DNA from: an uncultured Pelagibacteraceae bacterium
GTDB taxonomy: Bacteria > Pseudomonadota > Alphaproteobacteria > Pelagibacterales > Pelagibacteraceae
Length of the DNA stretch: 43,840 nucleotides
NCBI GenBank assembly: GCA_902571955.1
Contig: CACGDZ010000009.1
Span: 1 to 43,840, forward strand
Reading direction: 5' to 3'
In this document: one piece after another, positions 18,886 through 28,135 of the stretch
Layout of the letters: every line of letters begins with the position of its first letter
Position numbering within the stretch: position 1 is the first letter of the stretch
Translations under genes and position numbers: made by a program
Notes under the pieces: generated by a model
What the model saw: only the letters and a program-made list of their open reading frames with translations
Databases searched by the model: none
What the model was told of the DNA's origin: nothing

Positions 18886-19492
18886 AAAACCTATCATTGT
18901 CTTTGAAGGTATAGAGGGCAGTGGTAAAACCCACCATATAAATAAAATATCTAAATATTTAGATAAGAAAAATGTTAGTTATATGAAGATAAGAGAACCT
19001 GGTGGAAGTCTTAACTCAGAAAAAATAAGAAGATTAATTTTAAATAAAAAATCTAATTTTAATATTCATACTGATTTACTTTTGTATTTAGCAGCACGAA
19101 GTGAAAATATAAACCTTATAAAAAAATTTTACAAAAAAAAAATTATTTTAATTGACAGATTTACAGACTCAACTATTGCATATCAACATTATGGGATGGG
19201 TGTTGATTTAAAAATTATAAATATAATAAATAGATTTTTATTAAGAAAAATCAAAGTTGACTTTACTTTTCTCAATATTGTAAATAGAAAAAATCTTTTT
19301 CATAGATTAAAAAAAAGAAAATCTTTAAATCGATATGACCAATTTAATATAAATTTTTATAATAAAGTTCAAAAAGGTTTTTTAAAATTAGCTAGATCTA
19401 ACAAAAAATCATACAAAATAATTGATTCAAATTTTGATATAAAAAAAAATGAAGATTTAATTTTAAATCAACTCAAAAAATTAATTAAATGA
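18878..19492 (+). CDS. tmk: Thymidylate kinase
   Basis: Tmk phosphorylates dTMP to dTDP. The P-loop is GIEGSGKT at residues 11-18, followed by the REPGGS motif and the LLYLAARSENI and DRFTDSTIAYQHYGMG segments that form the nucleotide sites. The ATG at 18878 gives 204 residues. A GTG three bases upstream is an alternative and both overlap the dacA end. The C-terminal half is very Lys/Asn/Ile-rich, reflecting low GC, but the kinase motifs are complete. It is coupled to holB by an ATGA overlap, the usual tmk-holB order. Confidence 0.95.
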   Translation: MYKKPIIVFEGIEGSGKTHHINKISKYLDKKNVSYMKIREPGGSLNSEKIRRLILNKKSNFNIHTDLLLYLAARSENINLIKKFYKKKIILIDRFTDSTIAYQHYGMGVDLKIINIINRFLLRKIKVDFTFLNIVNRKNLFHRLKKRKSLNRYDQFNINFYNKVQKGFLKLARSNKKSYKIIDSNFDIKKNEDLILNQLKKLIK

Positions 19493-20418
19493 ATTTAAAT
19501 CCGTCAACTCAATTAAGTTTATTTGAGCACAAAGAAATTTTCAATCATTTATATAAATTATATAAAAACGATAATTTGCCAAATAAAATTCTTTTGTCTG
19601 GTGAAAAAGGTATTGGAAAATCAACATTTGCATATCATTTAATTAATTTTGTATTGTCAGAAAATGAAGAATTTCCATATGATTATGAAAAAAATATAAT
19701 TGACTGTAATAACAAATCATACAAACTTATACAAAATAAATCTAACCCAAACTTTCAACTAATTGATGTCCTGCAGGACAAAAAAAATATTGATATAAAT
19801 CAAATTAGAGAATTGATTATTAATTTAAACAAATCTTCATTTAATAAAAAAAAAAGATTTGTTTTAATTGATAATATTGAATTATTAAACTTAAACTCTG
19901 TTAATGCTTTGTTAAAAATTTTGGAAGAACCTAATGAAAATATAAATTTTATTTTAATTAATAACAATAGAAGAGTGCTACCAACTCTTAAATCTAGATG
20001 TTTGAATTTTAAAGTTTTTTTAACAAAAGATCAGTCTATTAGAATTGTTAATCATTTACTAAACGATGACATAAACACTATAATCAATGATAAATTATTT
20101 AATTATTATTCTACACCTGGAAAATTATTAAAATTAATTAAGTTATCTAAAGAATATAACTTAGATCTTGCTAATGCTGATTTAAACACTACTCTAACAA
20201 CTATATTAAAAGATAAAATTTATAAAAAAGATAAATCACTAATTGATATCATTTATTCTTTTATTGAACTTTATTTTAGAAATAATATATCTAGTAAAAA
20301 CATTAGTTTACTAAAGTCATACCATTATTTTCTAGAAAAAATAAATAACACAAAAATTTATAATTTAGACGAGGAAACATTGTTTATGGAATTTGAGGAT
20401 AAAATACTAAATGGATAA
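19489..20418 (+). CDS. holB: DNA polymerase III subunit delta prime
   Basis: This is the delta' subunit of the clamp loader. Residues 37-47 hold an intact P-loop (SGEKGIGKST), as in alphaproteobacterial HolB and unlike the degenerate site in E. coli. The AAA+ core includes FVLIDNIELLNLNSVNALLKILEEP, where the E. coli-type sequence has an acidic Walker B. PTLKSRCLNFKV is the sensor/SRC region. The 309-residue length and position between tmk and metG support the call. The C-terminal third is divergent. Confidence 0.9.
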   Translation: MNLNPSTQLSLFEHKEIFNHLYKLYKNDNLPNKILLSGEKGIGKSTFAYHLINFVLSENEEFPYDYEKNIIDCNNKSYKLIQNKSNPNFQLIDVLQDKKNIDINQIRELIINLNKSSFNKKKRFVLIDNIELLNLNSVNALLKILEEPNENINFILINNNRRVLPTLKSRCLNFKVFLTKDQSIRIVNHLLNDDINTIINDKLFNYYSTPGKLLKLIKLSKEYNLDLANADLNTTLTTILKDKIYKKDKSLIDIIYSFIELYFRNNISSKNISLLKSYHYFLEKINNTKIYNLDEETLFMEFEDKILNG

Positions 20419-21952
20419 AACTTTTTATATTACCACACCTATATACTACCCCTCAGCAAAGCCTCATATGGGTCATGCATATTCAAGTATTATTTCAGAT
20501 TTTTTTGCAAGATTTAAAGTAATTGATAATTATCAAGTCCATTTTCTAACTGGTACAGACGAACATGGTTTAAAAATTCAAAGATCTGCAGAAAAAGCAG
20601 GAAAGGAGCCTCAAATATTTTGTGATCAAATTAGTCAAACATTTAGAGATCTTTCAGATACTTTGAATTTATCAAATACTGACTTTATAAGAACCACTGA
20701 AACTAGACATAAAAAAACAGTTCAACATCTTTGGAATGAACTTGAGAAAAATGATGACATATACTTATCAAATTATTCTGGATGGTATTCAGTATCAGAT
20801 GAAGCCTTTTATAATGAAGATGAAATTGAGGACATTGGTGGAAAAAAAATTGCTTTGTCGTCAAAATCTCCTGTTGAATGGATTGAAGAAGAATCCTATT
20901 TTTTTAGACTTTCAAAGTGGGAAAAACCCTTGTTAAATTATTACGAGACTAATCCAGATTTTATTTATCCGGAAACGAGAAAAAATGAAGTTATTAGTTT
21001 TGTTAAAAGTGGACTTAAAGATCTTTCTGTAAGTAGAAGAAGTTTTTCATGGGGAATACCTGTTCCGAATAATAAAAGCCATGTGATATATGTTTGGCTC
21101 GATGCATTAACAAATTATTTAAGTGCGTTAAATTATCCTAACACAGAAGATGATTTGTTTAAAAAATTTTGGCCAGCCTCAATTCATTTAATTGGAAAAG
21201 ATATACTTAGATTCCATGCTGTTTATTGGCCAGCTTTTTTATTAGCAGCAAAAATTGATTTACCAAAGAGAGTCTTCGGACATGGATGGATATTGTCAGG
21301 TGAAGAAAAAATGTCTAAATCTAAAGGAAACATACTTGATCCATTAGAGATAATTAAAGAATATGGTTTAGATCCTTTAAGATACTATTTAATAAAAGAA
21401 GTTTCTTTTGGCAATGATGGGAATATATCTAAAGAAAGACTCGAAGATTGCATTAATAGTGATTTAGCTAACAATTATGGAAATTTATGTCAGCGTGTAA
21501 CTGCTTTTGCGATAAAAAATTGTGATGGAAAAATTCCATTAGAAGTCAAATTTAATGATGAGGATTTATTAATTCTAAATAAGTACAAAGATAATTTGGA
21601 TAATATTAGGTCTGAAATTGACAATCAAAATATTAATTTCTATATCGATTATATTGTTAATTCATTGTTTGAAGCTAACAAATATTTTAATGATCAAGAA
21701 CCATGGAAAAAGAAAGATGATATAATTAGATTAAATACTATTGTTTACACTACATTAGAAATCGTGAGAAAAATAAGTTTTTTGTTGTATCCAATTATTC
21801 CTGGATCATCTCTAAATGCATTAAAGATTTTTGACATTGAAGAAAATGATATAAAATTAGATTCAGTTTCAAATAATGACTATTTAACAAAAGGTAATAA
21901 AATAAACAAAATAGACATACTTTTTAAAAAAATAGAAAAAAAAAATGATTGA
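20411..21952 (+). CDS. metG: Methionyl-tRNA synthetase
   Basis: MetG charges tRNA-Met. The 513-residue enzyme is the short form without a C-terminal tRNA-binding EMAP domain. The HIGH motif appears as HMGH at residues 19-22 and KMSKS is at residues 300-304. The connective-peptide knuckle region reads GWYSVSDEAFYNEDE and lacks the zinc cysteines of the E. coli-type enzyme, as is common in alphaproteobacteria. DEHGLKIQ and YVWLDALTNYL are conserved. It overlaps holB and tatD by eight bases each. Confidence 0.96.
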   Translation: MDKTFYITTPIYYPSAKPHMGHAYSSIISDFFARFKVIDNYQVHFLTGTDEHGLKIQRSAEKAGKEPQIFCDQISQTFRDLSDTLNLSNTDFIRTTETRHKKTVQHLWNELEKNDDIYLSNYSGWYSVSDEAFYNEDEIEDIGGKKIALSSKSPVEWIEEESYFFRLSKWEKPLLNYYETNPDFIYPETRKNEVISFVKSGLKDLSVSRRSFSWGIPVPNNKSHVIYVWLDALTNYLSALNYPNTEDDLFKKFWPASIHLIGKDILRFHAVYWPAFLLAAKIDLPKRVFGHGWILSGEEKMSKSKGNILDPLEIIKEYGLDPLRYYLIKEVSFGNDGNISKERLEDCINSDLANNYGNLCQRVTAFAIKNCDGKIPLEVKFNDEDLLILNKYKDNLDNIRSEIDNQNINFYIDYIVNSLFEANKYFNDQEPWKKKDDIIRLNTIVYTTLEIVRKISFLLYPIIPGSSLNALKIFDIEENDIKLDSVSNNDYLTKGNKINKIDILFKKIEKKND

Positions 21953-22712
21953 TTCACACTGCCATTTAGATCATGAACCATTATTAAGTGACCTCTCTAA
22001 TGTAATAAGAAGATCAAAAGAAGTAGGTATAGAAAAACTATTAACTATCTCAACCTCGTTTGAGAGTTTTTCTAGGGTAAAAGAATTGATTAATAAAGAT
22101 GAGATAATTTATGGAACTATTGGCATTCATCCACATGAAAGCTCGACAAATATTATCACTTCAAAACAGATCATTGAAAGTCTGAATGAAAATTCAAAAA
22201 TAATTGGCATTGGAGAAACTGGTTTAGATTTTTATTATAATAATAGTGAAAAAGAAAAACAGATATCAAGCTTTAAAGAGCATATAGATGCATCTATAAA
22301 AACCAATATTCCATTAATTGTTCATTCAAGAGATGCAGAAAAAGAAACCTTTGAGATTTTAAATGAATACAAAAATGAAAACCTTAAAATTTTAATGCAT
22401 TGTTTTACTGGATCTAAAGAATTTTCAGAAAAACTAATGACTTTAAATTCATTCTTTTCAGCTAGTGGAATTATTACTTTTAAAAACTCATTGGGTTTGC
22501 AAGATACTTTTAAGTCGATTCCAATGGATAACATTTTAATTGAGACTGATAGCCCTTTTTTAGCACCTGTTCCTAAAAGAGGAAAAAAAAATGAACCATC
22601 ATTTATTGATTTTACTGCTACAAAATTAGCTGAGATTAAAAATGTATCCAAAAAAGATCTTGTTAAAAAAACTACAGATAACTTTAACAAACTTTTTTTT
22701 AATCAAGATTAA
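21945..22712 (+). CDS. tatD: TatD-family metal-dependent hydrolase
   Basis: TatD proteins are TIM-barrel metal-dependent hydrolases with DNase activity in several species. The 255 residues contain all metal motifs: DSHCHLDH (His5, His7), the GIGETGLDFYY glutamate, VHSRDAEKE, MHCFTGS and ETDSPFLAPVP. The metG-tatD-MBL order is conserved in many alphaproteobacteria, with tatD usually of the YcfH type. The ATG overlaps metG and the stop overlaps the next ATG by one base. Confidence 0.94.
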   Translation: MIDSHCHLDHEPLLSDLSNVIRRSKEVGIEKLLTISTSFESFSRVKELINKDEIIYGTIGIHPHESSTNIITSKQIIESLNENSKIIGIGETGLDFYYNNSEKEKQISSFKEHIDASIKTNIPLIVHSRDAEKETFEILNEYKNENLKILMHCFTGSKEFSEKLMTLNSFFSASGIITFKNSLGLQDTFKSIPMDNILIETDSPFLAPVPKRGKKNEPSFIDFTATKLAEIKNVSKKDLVKKTTDNFNKLFFNQD

Positions 22713-23482
22713 TGAAATTTATTATTTTAGGATGTGGTAGTTCAATGGGCGTACCAAGACCAGACGGTTTCTTTGGAAATTGTGACCCAAATAATAAAAA
22801 AAACTACAGAACTAGATGTTCAGCTTTAATAAAAACATCAGAAGAAAATATTCTGATAGATACGTCTCCTGATCTTAGACAACAACTTTTAAGGCATAAA
22901 GTAAAAAAAATTAATAAAGTATTATATTCTCATATGCATGGCGATCAAACTCATGGAATAAATGATTTGAGATCCTTTTATATAAATAGTAGAAAGCAAC
23001 TTGATGTATATGCTGATAAATATACCTCAAAATATCTTAAAAATACTTTTTCTTATATATTTAAAAGTTATTCTAAAGAATATCCCGCTACTTTGAAATT
23101 AAATAAATTACCAAATTATATTTTGTCTATAAATAACAAAAAAAAAGTAAGTATTCGATCCATTATAGTTGAACATGGAAAGGTAAAATCGAATTGTTTC
23201 ATTATAAATAAAAAACTAGCCTATATTAGTGATGTAAGTAAAATTTATAGAAAAGATTTTAAATATTTTAAAAATCTTCAGTATTTAATCATTGATTGCT
23301 TGTGGTATAATTTTCATCCCTCACATTTTAATTTAGAAACGTCTTTAGCAGCTGTAAAAGAATTTAAACCTAAAAAAGCTATTTTTACAAATTTATCTCC
23401 AGTTTTAGATTATGAGGAACTTAAAAAAAAGTTACCTAAAAATGTTATTCCAGCACATGATGGTTTAACTATAAATTTATAA
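22712..23482 (+). CDS. MBL-fold metallo-hydrolase, PhnP-like, with altered metal ligands
   Basis: This 256-residue protein starts with the CGSSMGVPRPDG signature of PhnP-like metallo-beta-lactamase-fold phosphodiesterases that follow tatD in alphaproteobacteria. The metal motif reads SHMHGDQTHG (His74, His76, Asp78, Gln79), where E. coli PhnP has His after the Asp. Gln at this place is also usual in the alphaproteobacterial group, as far as I recall. VEHG, ISDV and HPSHF are kept. The late TN(L/M)H segment reads TNLSPVLDY, with Ser229 at the expected His ligand. It overlaps the convergent glutathione peroxidase gene by six bases. Confidence 0.85.
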   Translation: MKFIILGCGSSMGVPRPDGFFGNCDPNNKKNYRTRCSALIKTSEENILIDTSPDLRQQLLRHKVKKINKVLYSHMHGDQTHGINDLRSFYINSRKQLDVYADKYTSKYLKNTFSYIFKSYSKEYPATLKLNKLPNYILSINNKKKVSIRSIIVEHGKVKSNCFIINKKLAYISDVSKIYRKDFKYFKNLQYLIIDCLWYNFHPSHFNLETSLAAVKEFKPKKAIFTNLSPVLDYEELKKKLPKNVIPAHDGLTINL

Positions 23483-24019
23483 AATATTTTCTATAGCTTT
23501 AATTATCTTTTTTGACATCGGTTTTGTCATAGATGCAAACGTATCTTCTACCTTACCTTCTTTATTAATTAGAATTTTATGAAAATTCCATTTAGGGACA
23601 GTAGATTTTCCATGGTTTTTCTTTGCCCACTTGAAAATCTCATGAGCATCGTTACCTTTTACTTTTGTTATAGTTGTTAAAGGAAAATTAATATTAAAAT
23701 TTACTTCACAAAATTCTTTTACATCTTTATTGTTCTTTTTCTCTTGATTAAATGAATTTGATGGAACACCAAGAACAATCAAACCTTTTTCTTTATACAA
23801 ATCCCACAATTCCTGCAATTCATCATATTGTTTAGTAAAACCACAATAACTAGCAGTATTAACAATTAAAATAACTTTATTTTTATAATCTCTGAAATTT
23901 ATTGTTTCACCTGATATACTCTCTATGCTGAAATCATAAATTTTTTTTTCATAGTTTGCAAATACTGAGGTTTTAAAAAAAAACATAACTATAGATAATA
24001 AAATTATTACTTTTCTCAT
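23477..24019 (-). CDS. Glutathione peroxidase family protein, exported
   Basis: This is a 180-residue thiol peroxidase of the glutathione peroxidase family. The N-terminal hydrophobic segment (VIILLSIVMFFF, cleavage near FAN) suggests a periplasmic location. The catalytic cysteine is Cys59 in VNTASYCGFTKQYDEL, a Cys rather than selenocysteine. The second motif reads LGVPSNSFNQEKKNN, and the Trp-Asn pair is in PKWNFHKILI. Such Cys-type enzymes generally use thioredoxin. The start overlaps the nhaA stop (ATGA), so the two are co-transcribed. Confidence 0.92.
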   Translation of the reverse strand: MRKVIILLSIVMFFFKTSVFANYEKKIYDFSIESISGETINFRDYKNKVILIVNTASYCGFTKQYDELQELWDLYKEKGLIVLGVPSNSFNQEKKNNKDVKEFCEVNFNINFPLTTITKVKGNDAHEIFKWAKKNHGKSTVPKWNFHKILINKEGKVEDTFASMTKPMSKKIIKAIENIL

Positions 24020-25197
24020 TTACTGGGTTTATTTGGAGTAAGTAATATTAAAAAATAACCAAATAAAGTAGATAACAATGATCCTGTTAATACTCCTATT
24101 TTTACACCGTCCATATATTGCATATTTTCAACAAAAGCTAAGTTTCCAACAAATAAACTCATTGTGAAACCAATCCCAGTAAGTACACCCACACCATAAA
24201 AATTGTACCAACTTGTATCATTTGGCATTTGAGCGATTTTCAATTTTATAGATACGTAAGAGAACATAAAAACACCAAGTTGTTTACCAAGGAATAGTCC
24301 TAGCACTATACCTAGAGGGACTTTATCTAATAACGACGCAAAAGATAAACCTTCTAAAGATACTCCTGCATTAGCAAATGCAAATAGAGGCATAATACCA
24401 AAAGCAACATAGGGACTAATAGCATGTTCTATTTTAATTAATAAAGAAAAATCTTTTTCTTTTTTTCTATGAGGTATTGTCATAGCCAACAAAACTCCAG
24501 CAATAGTAGCGTGTATTCCTGAGTTATGTGTAAAATCCCAAAGGAAAAGACCAACAACCAAGTAAGGTAGAAACTTTTTAATATTAAATTTGTTAATTAA
24601 TAATAAAACAATAAAAGCCAACAACATTAAGGTTAAATACTTAATACTCAAATCTCCAGAGTAGAATAGGGCAATAATTACTATTGCCCCTAAATCGTCA
24701 ATTATAGCTAATGCAGTTAAGAATACTTTTAAAGACAGAGGAACTCTTTTACCCAACAATGATAAAACTCCTAAAGAAAAAGCAATATCTGTAGCTGATG
24801 GAATTGCCCATCCATTTAATGTTTCACTATCACCAAAATTTATGAAAACATAAAATAATGCAGGAACTAACATACCTCCTACTGCACCTATGATTGGCAA
24901 TAAAGCTTGCTTAATATTTGAAAGCTCACCTTGCAAAAATTCTCTTTTAATTTCTAAGGTAACAAAGAAAAAGAAAATTGCCATTAAGGCATCATTGATC
25001 CAATGCAAAACTGATAATTTTAACCCAAAATTATTAATACCTATAAATAAATATTTATTAAGAGTAGCGAAATACAAATCTGCTAGTCCAGAATTGCTTA
25101 TAAATAATGCTATTATTGCAGCAAATAATAGTACAAGACCACTGGCAGCTTCTAATTTAAAAAACCATTTAAAAGGTTTAGATATATAATTAATCAT
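24016..25197 (-). CDS. nhaA: Na+/H+ antiporter NhaA
   Basis: NhaA exchanges sodium for protons across the inner membrane and controls pH and sodium load, which fits a marine cell. The 393-residue protein has about twelve hydrophobic segments. The ion-binding aspartate pair is in LTALAIIDDLGAIVIIALFYSGDLS. WAIPSATDIAFSLGVL and GIGFTMSLFVGNLAF are conserved. It lies between the zinc-ribbon protein upstream (six-base gap) and the peroxidase downstream. Confidence 0.96.
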   Translation of the reverse strand: MINYISKPFKWFFKLEAASGLVLLFAAIIALFISNSGLADLYFATLNKYLFIGINNFGLKLSVLHWINDALMAIFFFFVTLEIKREFLQGELSNIKQALLPIIGAVGGMLVPALFYVFINFGDSETLNGWAIPSATDIAFSLGVLSLLGKRVPLSLKVFLTALAIIDDLGAIVIIALFYSGDLSIKYLTLMLLAFIVLLLINKFNIKKFLPYLVVGLFLWDFTHNSGIHATIAGVLLAMTIPHRKKEKDFSLLIKIEHAISPYVAFGIMPLFAFANAGVSLEGLSFASLLDKVPLGIVLGLFLGKQLGVFMFSYVSIKLKIAQMPNDTSWYNFYGVGVLTGIGFTMSLFVGNLAFVENMQYMDGVKIGVLTGSLLSTLFGYFLILLTPNKPSK

Positions 25198-25203
25198 AAA
25201 AAA

Positions 25204-25692
25204 TTAAATTAGGTCTATAATAAATAGTTTTATATCTTGCAATGTTTCAAAAAGGTTAAATAATATAATTTCTAATCCAGGAAATAAGTTAATTAGTGGA
25301 GTTTTTAGAGTATCAAGCAATATAATTAATGCTACAAGAGATATAATAAATACAATCAAATAAGAAAAAAACTTACTCCCCTTATTTTCTATATTTTTAG
25401 ATGTACTTTTATTTTTTTGATTTTCTGAAATTTTTTCTTCACTTGTCTCAGTATTAGTTTTTTGTTGTAGTTTTGTTTTCTTTTCTTTTTTTCCTTTTTT
25501 ACTTTCATCTTTTGCTTCAATATCTTTACGTGCAAATTCATCATTTAGTTTTAATGCTTGATTGTTTTCCTCCTTGATTTTATAAAACCAAACGTAATCG
25601 CATGAACTACATTGTAAATCTCTACCTTCATCGGGTATTAAAGAATTATCAATTTTAAATTGCTTGTTACAATTTGGGCAAGTAATTATCAT
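25204..25692 (-). CDS. MJ0042-type zinc-ribbon membrane protein
   Basis: This 162-residue protein has an N-terminal zinc ribbon of the MJ0042 type: CPNCNKQF (Cys5, Cys8), then LQCSSCDYVWFY. A charged, Lys/Glu-rich low-complexity middle, probably a disordered linker, follows. One strong transmembrane helix (FFSYLIVFIISLVALIILL) and a hydrophobic C-terminal stretch complete it. This is the alphaproteobacterial layout of unknown function, often misannotated as a transcription factor. The gene is the first of the zinc ribbon-nhaA-peroxidase minus-strand unit. Confidence 0.85.
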   Translation of the reverse strand: MIITCPNCNKQFKIDNSLIPDEGRDLQCSSCDYVWFYKIKEENNQALKLNDEFARKDIEAKDESKKGKKEKKTKLQQKTNTETSEEKISENQKNKSTSKNIENKGSKFFSYLIVFIISLVALIILLDTLKTPLINLFPGLEIILFNLFETLQDIKLFIIDLI

Positions 25693-25749
25693 GCTTCGTT
25701 ATATACCAGATTTTAACCGAATTTCTTTTAATTTTGGCTTCTTTATGCA

Positions 25750-25777
25750 TTGAAATTATCAATAACTGCTGTATTAG
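25750..25777 (+). promoter_or_regulatory. Putative promoter of tRNA-Pro
   Basis: A TTGAAA (25750-25755) and a TATTAG (25772-25777) are 16 bases apart. The -10 ends nine bases before the mature tRNA 5' end, implying a very short leader. Pattern match only. Confidence 0.4.
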
Positions 25778-25786
25778 TACACGGAT

Positions 25787-25863
<77 letters not shown>

Positions 25864-25869
25864 TCATTT

Positions 25870-26151
25870 ATGAAAAAAGCTATTATATACATTCCAAATA
25901 AAAATCCAATGCAATCAGGGTTAGCAAAAACTGAAAAATGGATTTTAGAATTTAGAACAAAAGATCCAACAAAAAACCCTCTAATGGGTTGGGAAAGCTC
26001 ATCTGATACTTATACAGAACTCAAATTAGAATTTTCATCAAAGGACTTAGCAATAAGTTATGCAAAAAGAAAAAAAATTGATTTTGAATTAATTGAACCA
26101 AGAAAAAGAAAAACTGTAAAGAAATCTTACGCAGATAATTTTCTTAAATAA
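25870..26151 (+). CDS. NDUFS4-like accessory subunit of respiratory complex I
   Basis: This 93-residue protein matches the ETC complex I NDUFS4/AQDQ family, shared by mitochondria and alphaproteobacteria. It contains IYIPNKNPMQSGLAKTEKW, then LEFRTKDPTKNPLMGWESSSDTYTELKLEF (the conserved LMGWxSSxD signature), and ends in a basic KSYADNF tail. The subunit sits on the peripheral arm near the 6/NUAF region and stabilises NADH:quinone oxidoreductase. The nuo operon is not in this window. It starts six bases after tRNA-Pro, an arrangement frequent in alphaproteobacteria, and ends three bases before the transporter gene. Confidence 0.9.
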   Translation: MKKAIIYIPNKNPMQSGLAKTEKWILEFRTKDPTKNPLMGWESSSDTYTELKLEFSSKDLAISYAKRKKIDFELIEPRKRKTVKKSYADNFLK

Positions 26152-26154
26152 ATA

Positions 26155-27147
26155 ATGTTTAGATTTTTCACTCAAAAAAATTGGTTTCTATGGTCATGGA
26201 TTGGTTCAGGTATAATTCTGTCATCACTTTGGATTCAAGTTAAAATAGATGTAAAAATAAATGAATGGTTTGGTGAATTTTATGATATGATTCAAAAAGC
26301 ACTTGGAGCACCAAATTCAATCACTATAGAAGAGTACTGGGCTAGTTTATTGTCATTCATAATATTGGCTGCAATGTATGTTGGAGTAGCAGTTGTTGTT
26401 AGTTTTTTTACTTCACATTATTTGTTTAGATGGAGAACAGCTATGGTGGAGTGGTATCATGATGTTTATGATAAAGCTCGAAAAATAGAGGGTGCTGCAC
26501 AAAGAGTACAAGAAGATACTATTAAATTCTCAAGAATAATGGAGTCTCTTGGTACCAGTTTAATTGAAGCTTTAATGATACTTGTTGAGTTTATGCCTAT
26601 TTTATTTGGATTAAGTATAGGAATACCAATTTTCTTTTTTGGTGATTGGGATTATGGATTAATAGTAGGCGCTTTAATTTGGTCAGTTGGAGGTACTATT
26701 TTTTTAATTTTACTTGGTCTAATATTAAGATTAGTAGGTGTTGAGTATGATCTTCAAAAGAAAGAGGCAGCCTATAGAAAAATACTTGTAATTGCAGAAG
26801 ATGATGGAACTGTAAGACCCAAAACTATTGAAGAATTATTTGATGGTGTGAGAAGCATTCATTTTTTAAGCTACATAAGATATTTGTATTTTAATATTGG
26901 AAGAATAGCCTATTTACAGGCTAATGTTTTATCTGCGTATGTCTTTTTGGCACCTGCTATAGTAGCAGGAGCCGTAACTCTTGGTGTCATGCAACAAATA
27001 ATTAGAGCTTTTGGTAGAGTGGAGGGTTCAATGCAATATATATTAAAAGCTTGGCCAACAATTATAGAACTTGCTAGTGTTTATAAGCGTCTAAGAGAAT
27101 TTGAATCTAAGATTAAACAAGAAGATTTAGTAGATGAAAAAATTTAA
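26155..27147 (+). CDS. SbmA/BacA-like family membrane transporter
   Basis: This 330-residue protein belongs to the SbmA/BacA-like family. Features are an N-terminal helix, then INEWFGEFYDMIQKAL, SHYLFRWRTAMVEWYHDVY and GAAQRVQEDTIKFSRIMESL (the conserved QRxxEDxxxF region). Several transmembrane helices follow up to residue 300. No Walker motifs are present, so it is the ABC-type membrane half without an ATPase. SbmA and BacA are proton-driven importers of peptides and some antibiotics, and BacA is also linked to very-long-chain fatty acids in lipid A. It is somewhat shorter than E. coli SbmA (about 400 residues). The physiological substrate here is unknown. Its stop overlaps the glpX ATG by one base. 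Confidence 0.87.
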   Translation: MFRFFTQKNWFLWSWIGSGIILSSLWIQVKIDVKINEWFGEFYDMIQKALGAPNSITIEEYWASLLSFIILAAMYVGVAVVVSFFTSHYLFRWRTAMVEWYHDVYDKARKIEGAAQRVQEDTIKFSRIMESLGTSLIEALMILVEFMPILFGLSIGIPIFFFGDWDYGLIVGALIWSVGGTIFLILLGLILRLVGVEYDLQKKEAAYRKILVIAEDDGTVRPKTIEELFDGVRSIHFLSYIRYLYFNIGRIAYLQANVLSAYVFLAPAIVAGAVTLGVMQQIIRAFGRVEGSMQYILKAWPTIIELASVYKRLREFESKIKQEDLVDEKI

Positions 27148-28091
27148 TGGCGATAGATAAAAAATTTGTAGATCAATTAGTTATCGTAACCTCAAAAGCA
27201 GCATTAGCGTCATCATATCTAGTTGGAAAAAAAGATAAAATTTCAGCAGACAAAGCAGCTGTAGACTCTATGAGGTCTAATTTAAATAATTTTGATATCC
27301 AGGGGCAGATAGTAATAGGTGAGGGAGAATTAGATGAAGCACCAATGTTATATATTGGAGAAAAATTAGGAACGAATAAAGGTCCAGAAATTGATATAGC
27401 TGTTGATCCATTAGAAGGCACAAATTTTGCTGCTAATAATTTGCCAGGTGCACTATCAGTAATAGCTATCGCCGAAAAAAATAATTTATTTAAAGCTCCA
27501 GAAACTTATATGGAAAAAATTTCAACAAAAGTTAATGAAAAAAACGTTGTTGATTTAGATTATACAATTAAAAAAAATATTTCTAATTTAAGTGATTATT
27601 TAAATAAAAATCCAGAAAATTTAACAGCTTGTATTCTTGACAGACCAAGACACAAAGCAATTATACAAGAGTTAAAAAAATTAAAAGTTAATCTTAAATT
27701 AATTACAGATGGAGATATATCTGGCGCCCTTCTAGTTACAGAAGATAAATATAATGTTGATATTTTTTTAGGTATTGGTGGTGGTCCAGAGGGTGTTCTT
27801 GCAGCAACTGCTTTGGATGCATTTAGTTGTAATTTTCAAGGTAGATTTTTGTTTAAAACAGAAGAGGATAAAAGAAGAGCAAAAAAAATGGGAATAAATG
27901 ACTTAACAAAAAAATATGAATTAAATGAAATAGTCAGAGGTGATTCTATTTTCTGTGCAACAGGGGTAACTTCTGGTGATTTAGTTGAAGGTATTGAAAT
28001 TCAAGACAATGATTTCGTTTCAGAGACATTAGTGACACATAAATCTTCTGGACTTAAAAAGGTAATAAAACTAAAACAAAATGTGCAATGA
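27147..28091 (+). CDS. glpX: Class II fructose-1,6-bisphosphatase
   Basis: GlpX hydrolyses fructose-1,6-bisphosphate to fructose-6-phosphate in gluconeogenesis. The 314-residue protein shows the metal and substrate motifs IVIGEGELDEAPMLYIGE, DIAVDPLEGTNFAAN and TDGDISGALLV, then GIGGGPEGVLAATAL and FCATGVTSGDLVEGI. It is translationally coupled to the SbmA-like gene and is followed after 44 bases by tRNA-Glu. Confidence 0.95.
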   Translation: MAIDKKFVDQLVIVTSKAALASSYLVGKKDKISADKAAVDSMRSNLNNFDIQGQIVIGEGELDEAPMLYIGEKLGTNKGPEIDIAVDPLEGTNFAANNLPGALSVIAIAEKNNLFKAPETYMEKISTKVNEKNVVDLDYTIKKNISNLSDYLNKNPENLTACILDRPRHKAIIQELKKLKVNLKLITDGDISGALLVTEDKYNVDIFLGIGGGPEGVLAATALDAFSCNFQGRFLFKTEEDKRRAKKMGINDLTKKYELNEIVRGDSIFCATGVTSGDLVEGIEIQDNDFVSETLVTHKSSGLKKVIKLKQNVQ

Positions 28092-28135
28092 TACACTTGA
28101 TTAATCGTTAATTTTACAATAAAAAGCAGCAATTC

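Noticed and set aside
20411..21952. Loss of zinc cysteines in MetG as a second case of metal economy
   Set aside because: The short alphaproteobacterial MetRS normally lacks these cysteines, so it is not a special loss here.
28097..28120. TTGATT and TACAAT upstream of tRNA-Glu as a promoter
   Set aside because: The spacing is only 12 bases, too short for a sigma-70 promoter. TACAAT may still be a -10 on its own, but the pair is not supported.
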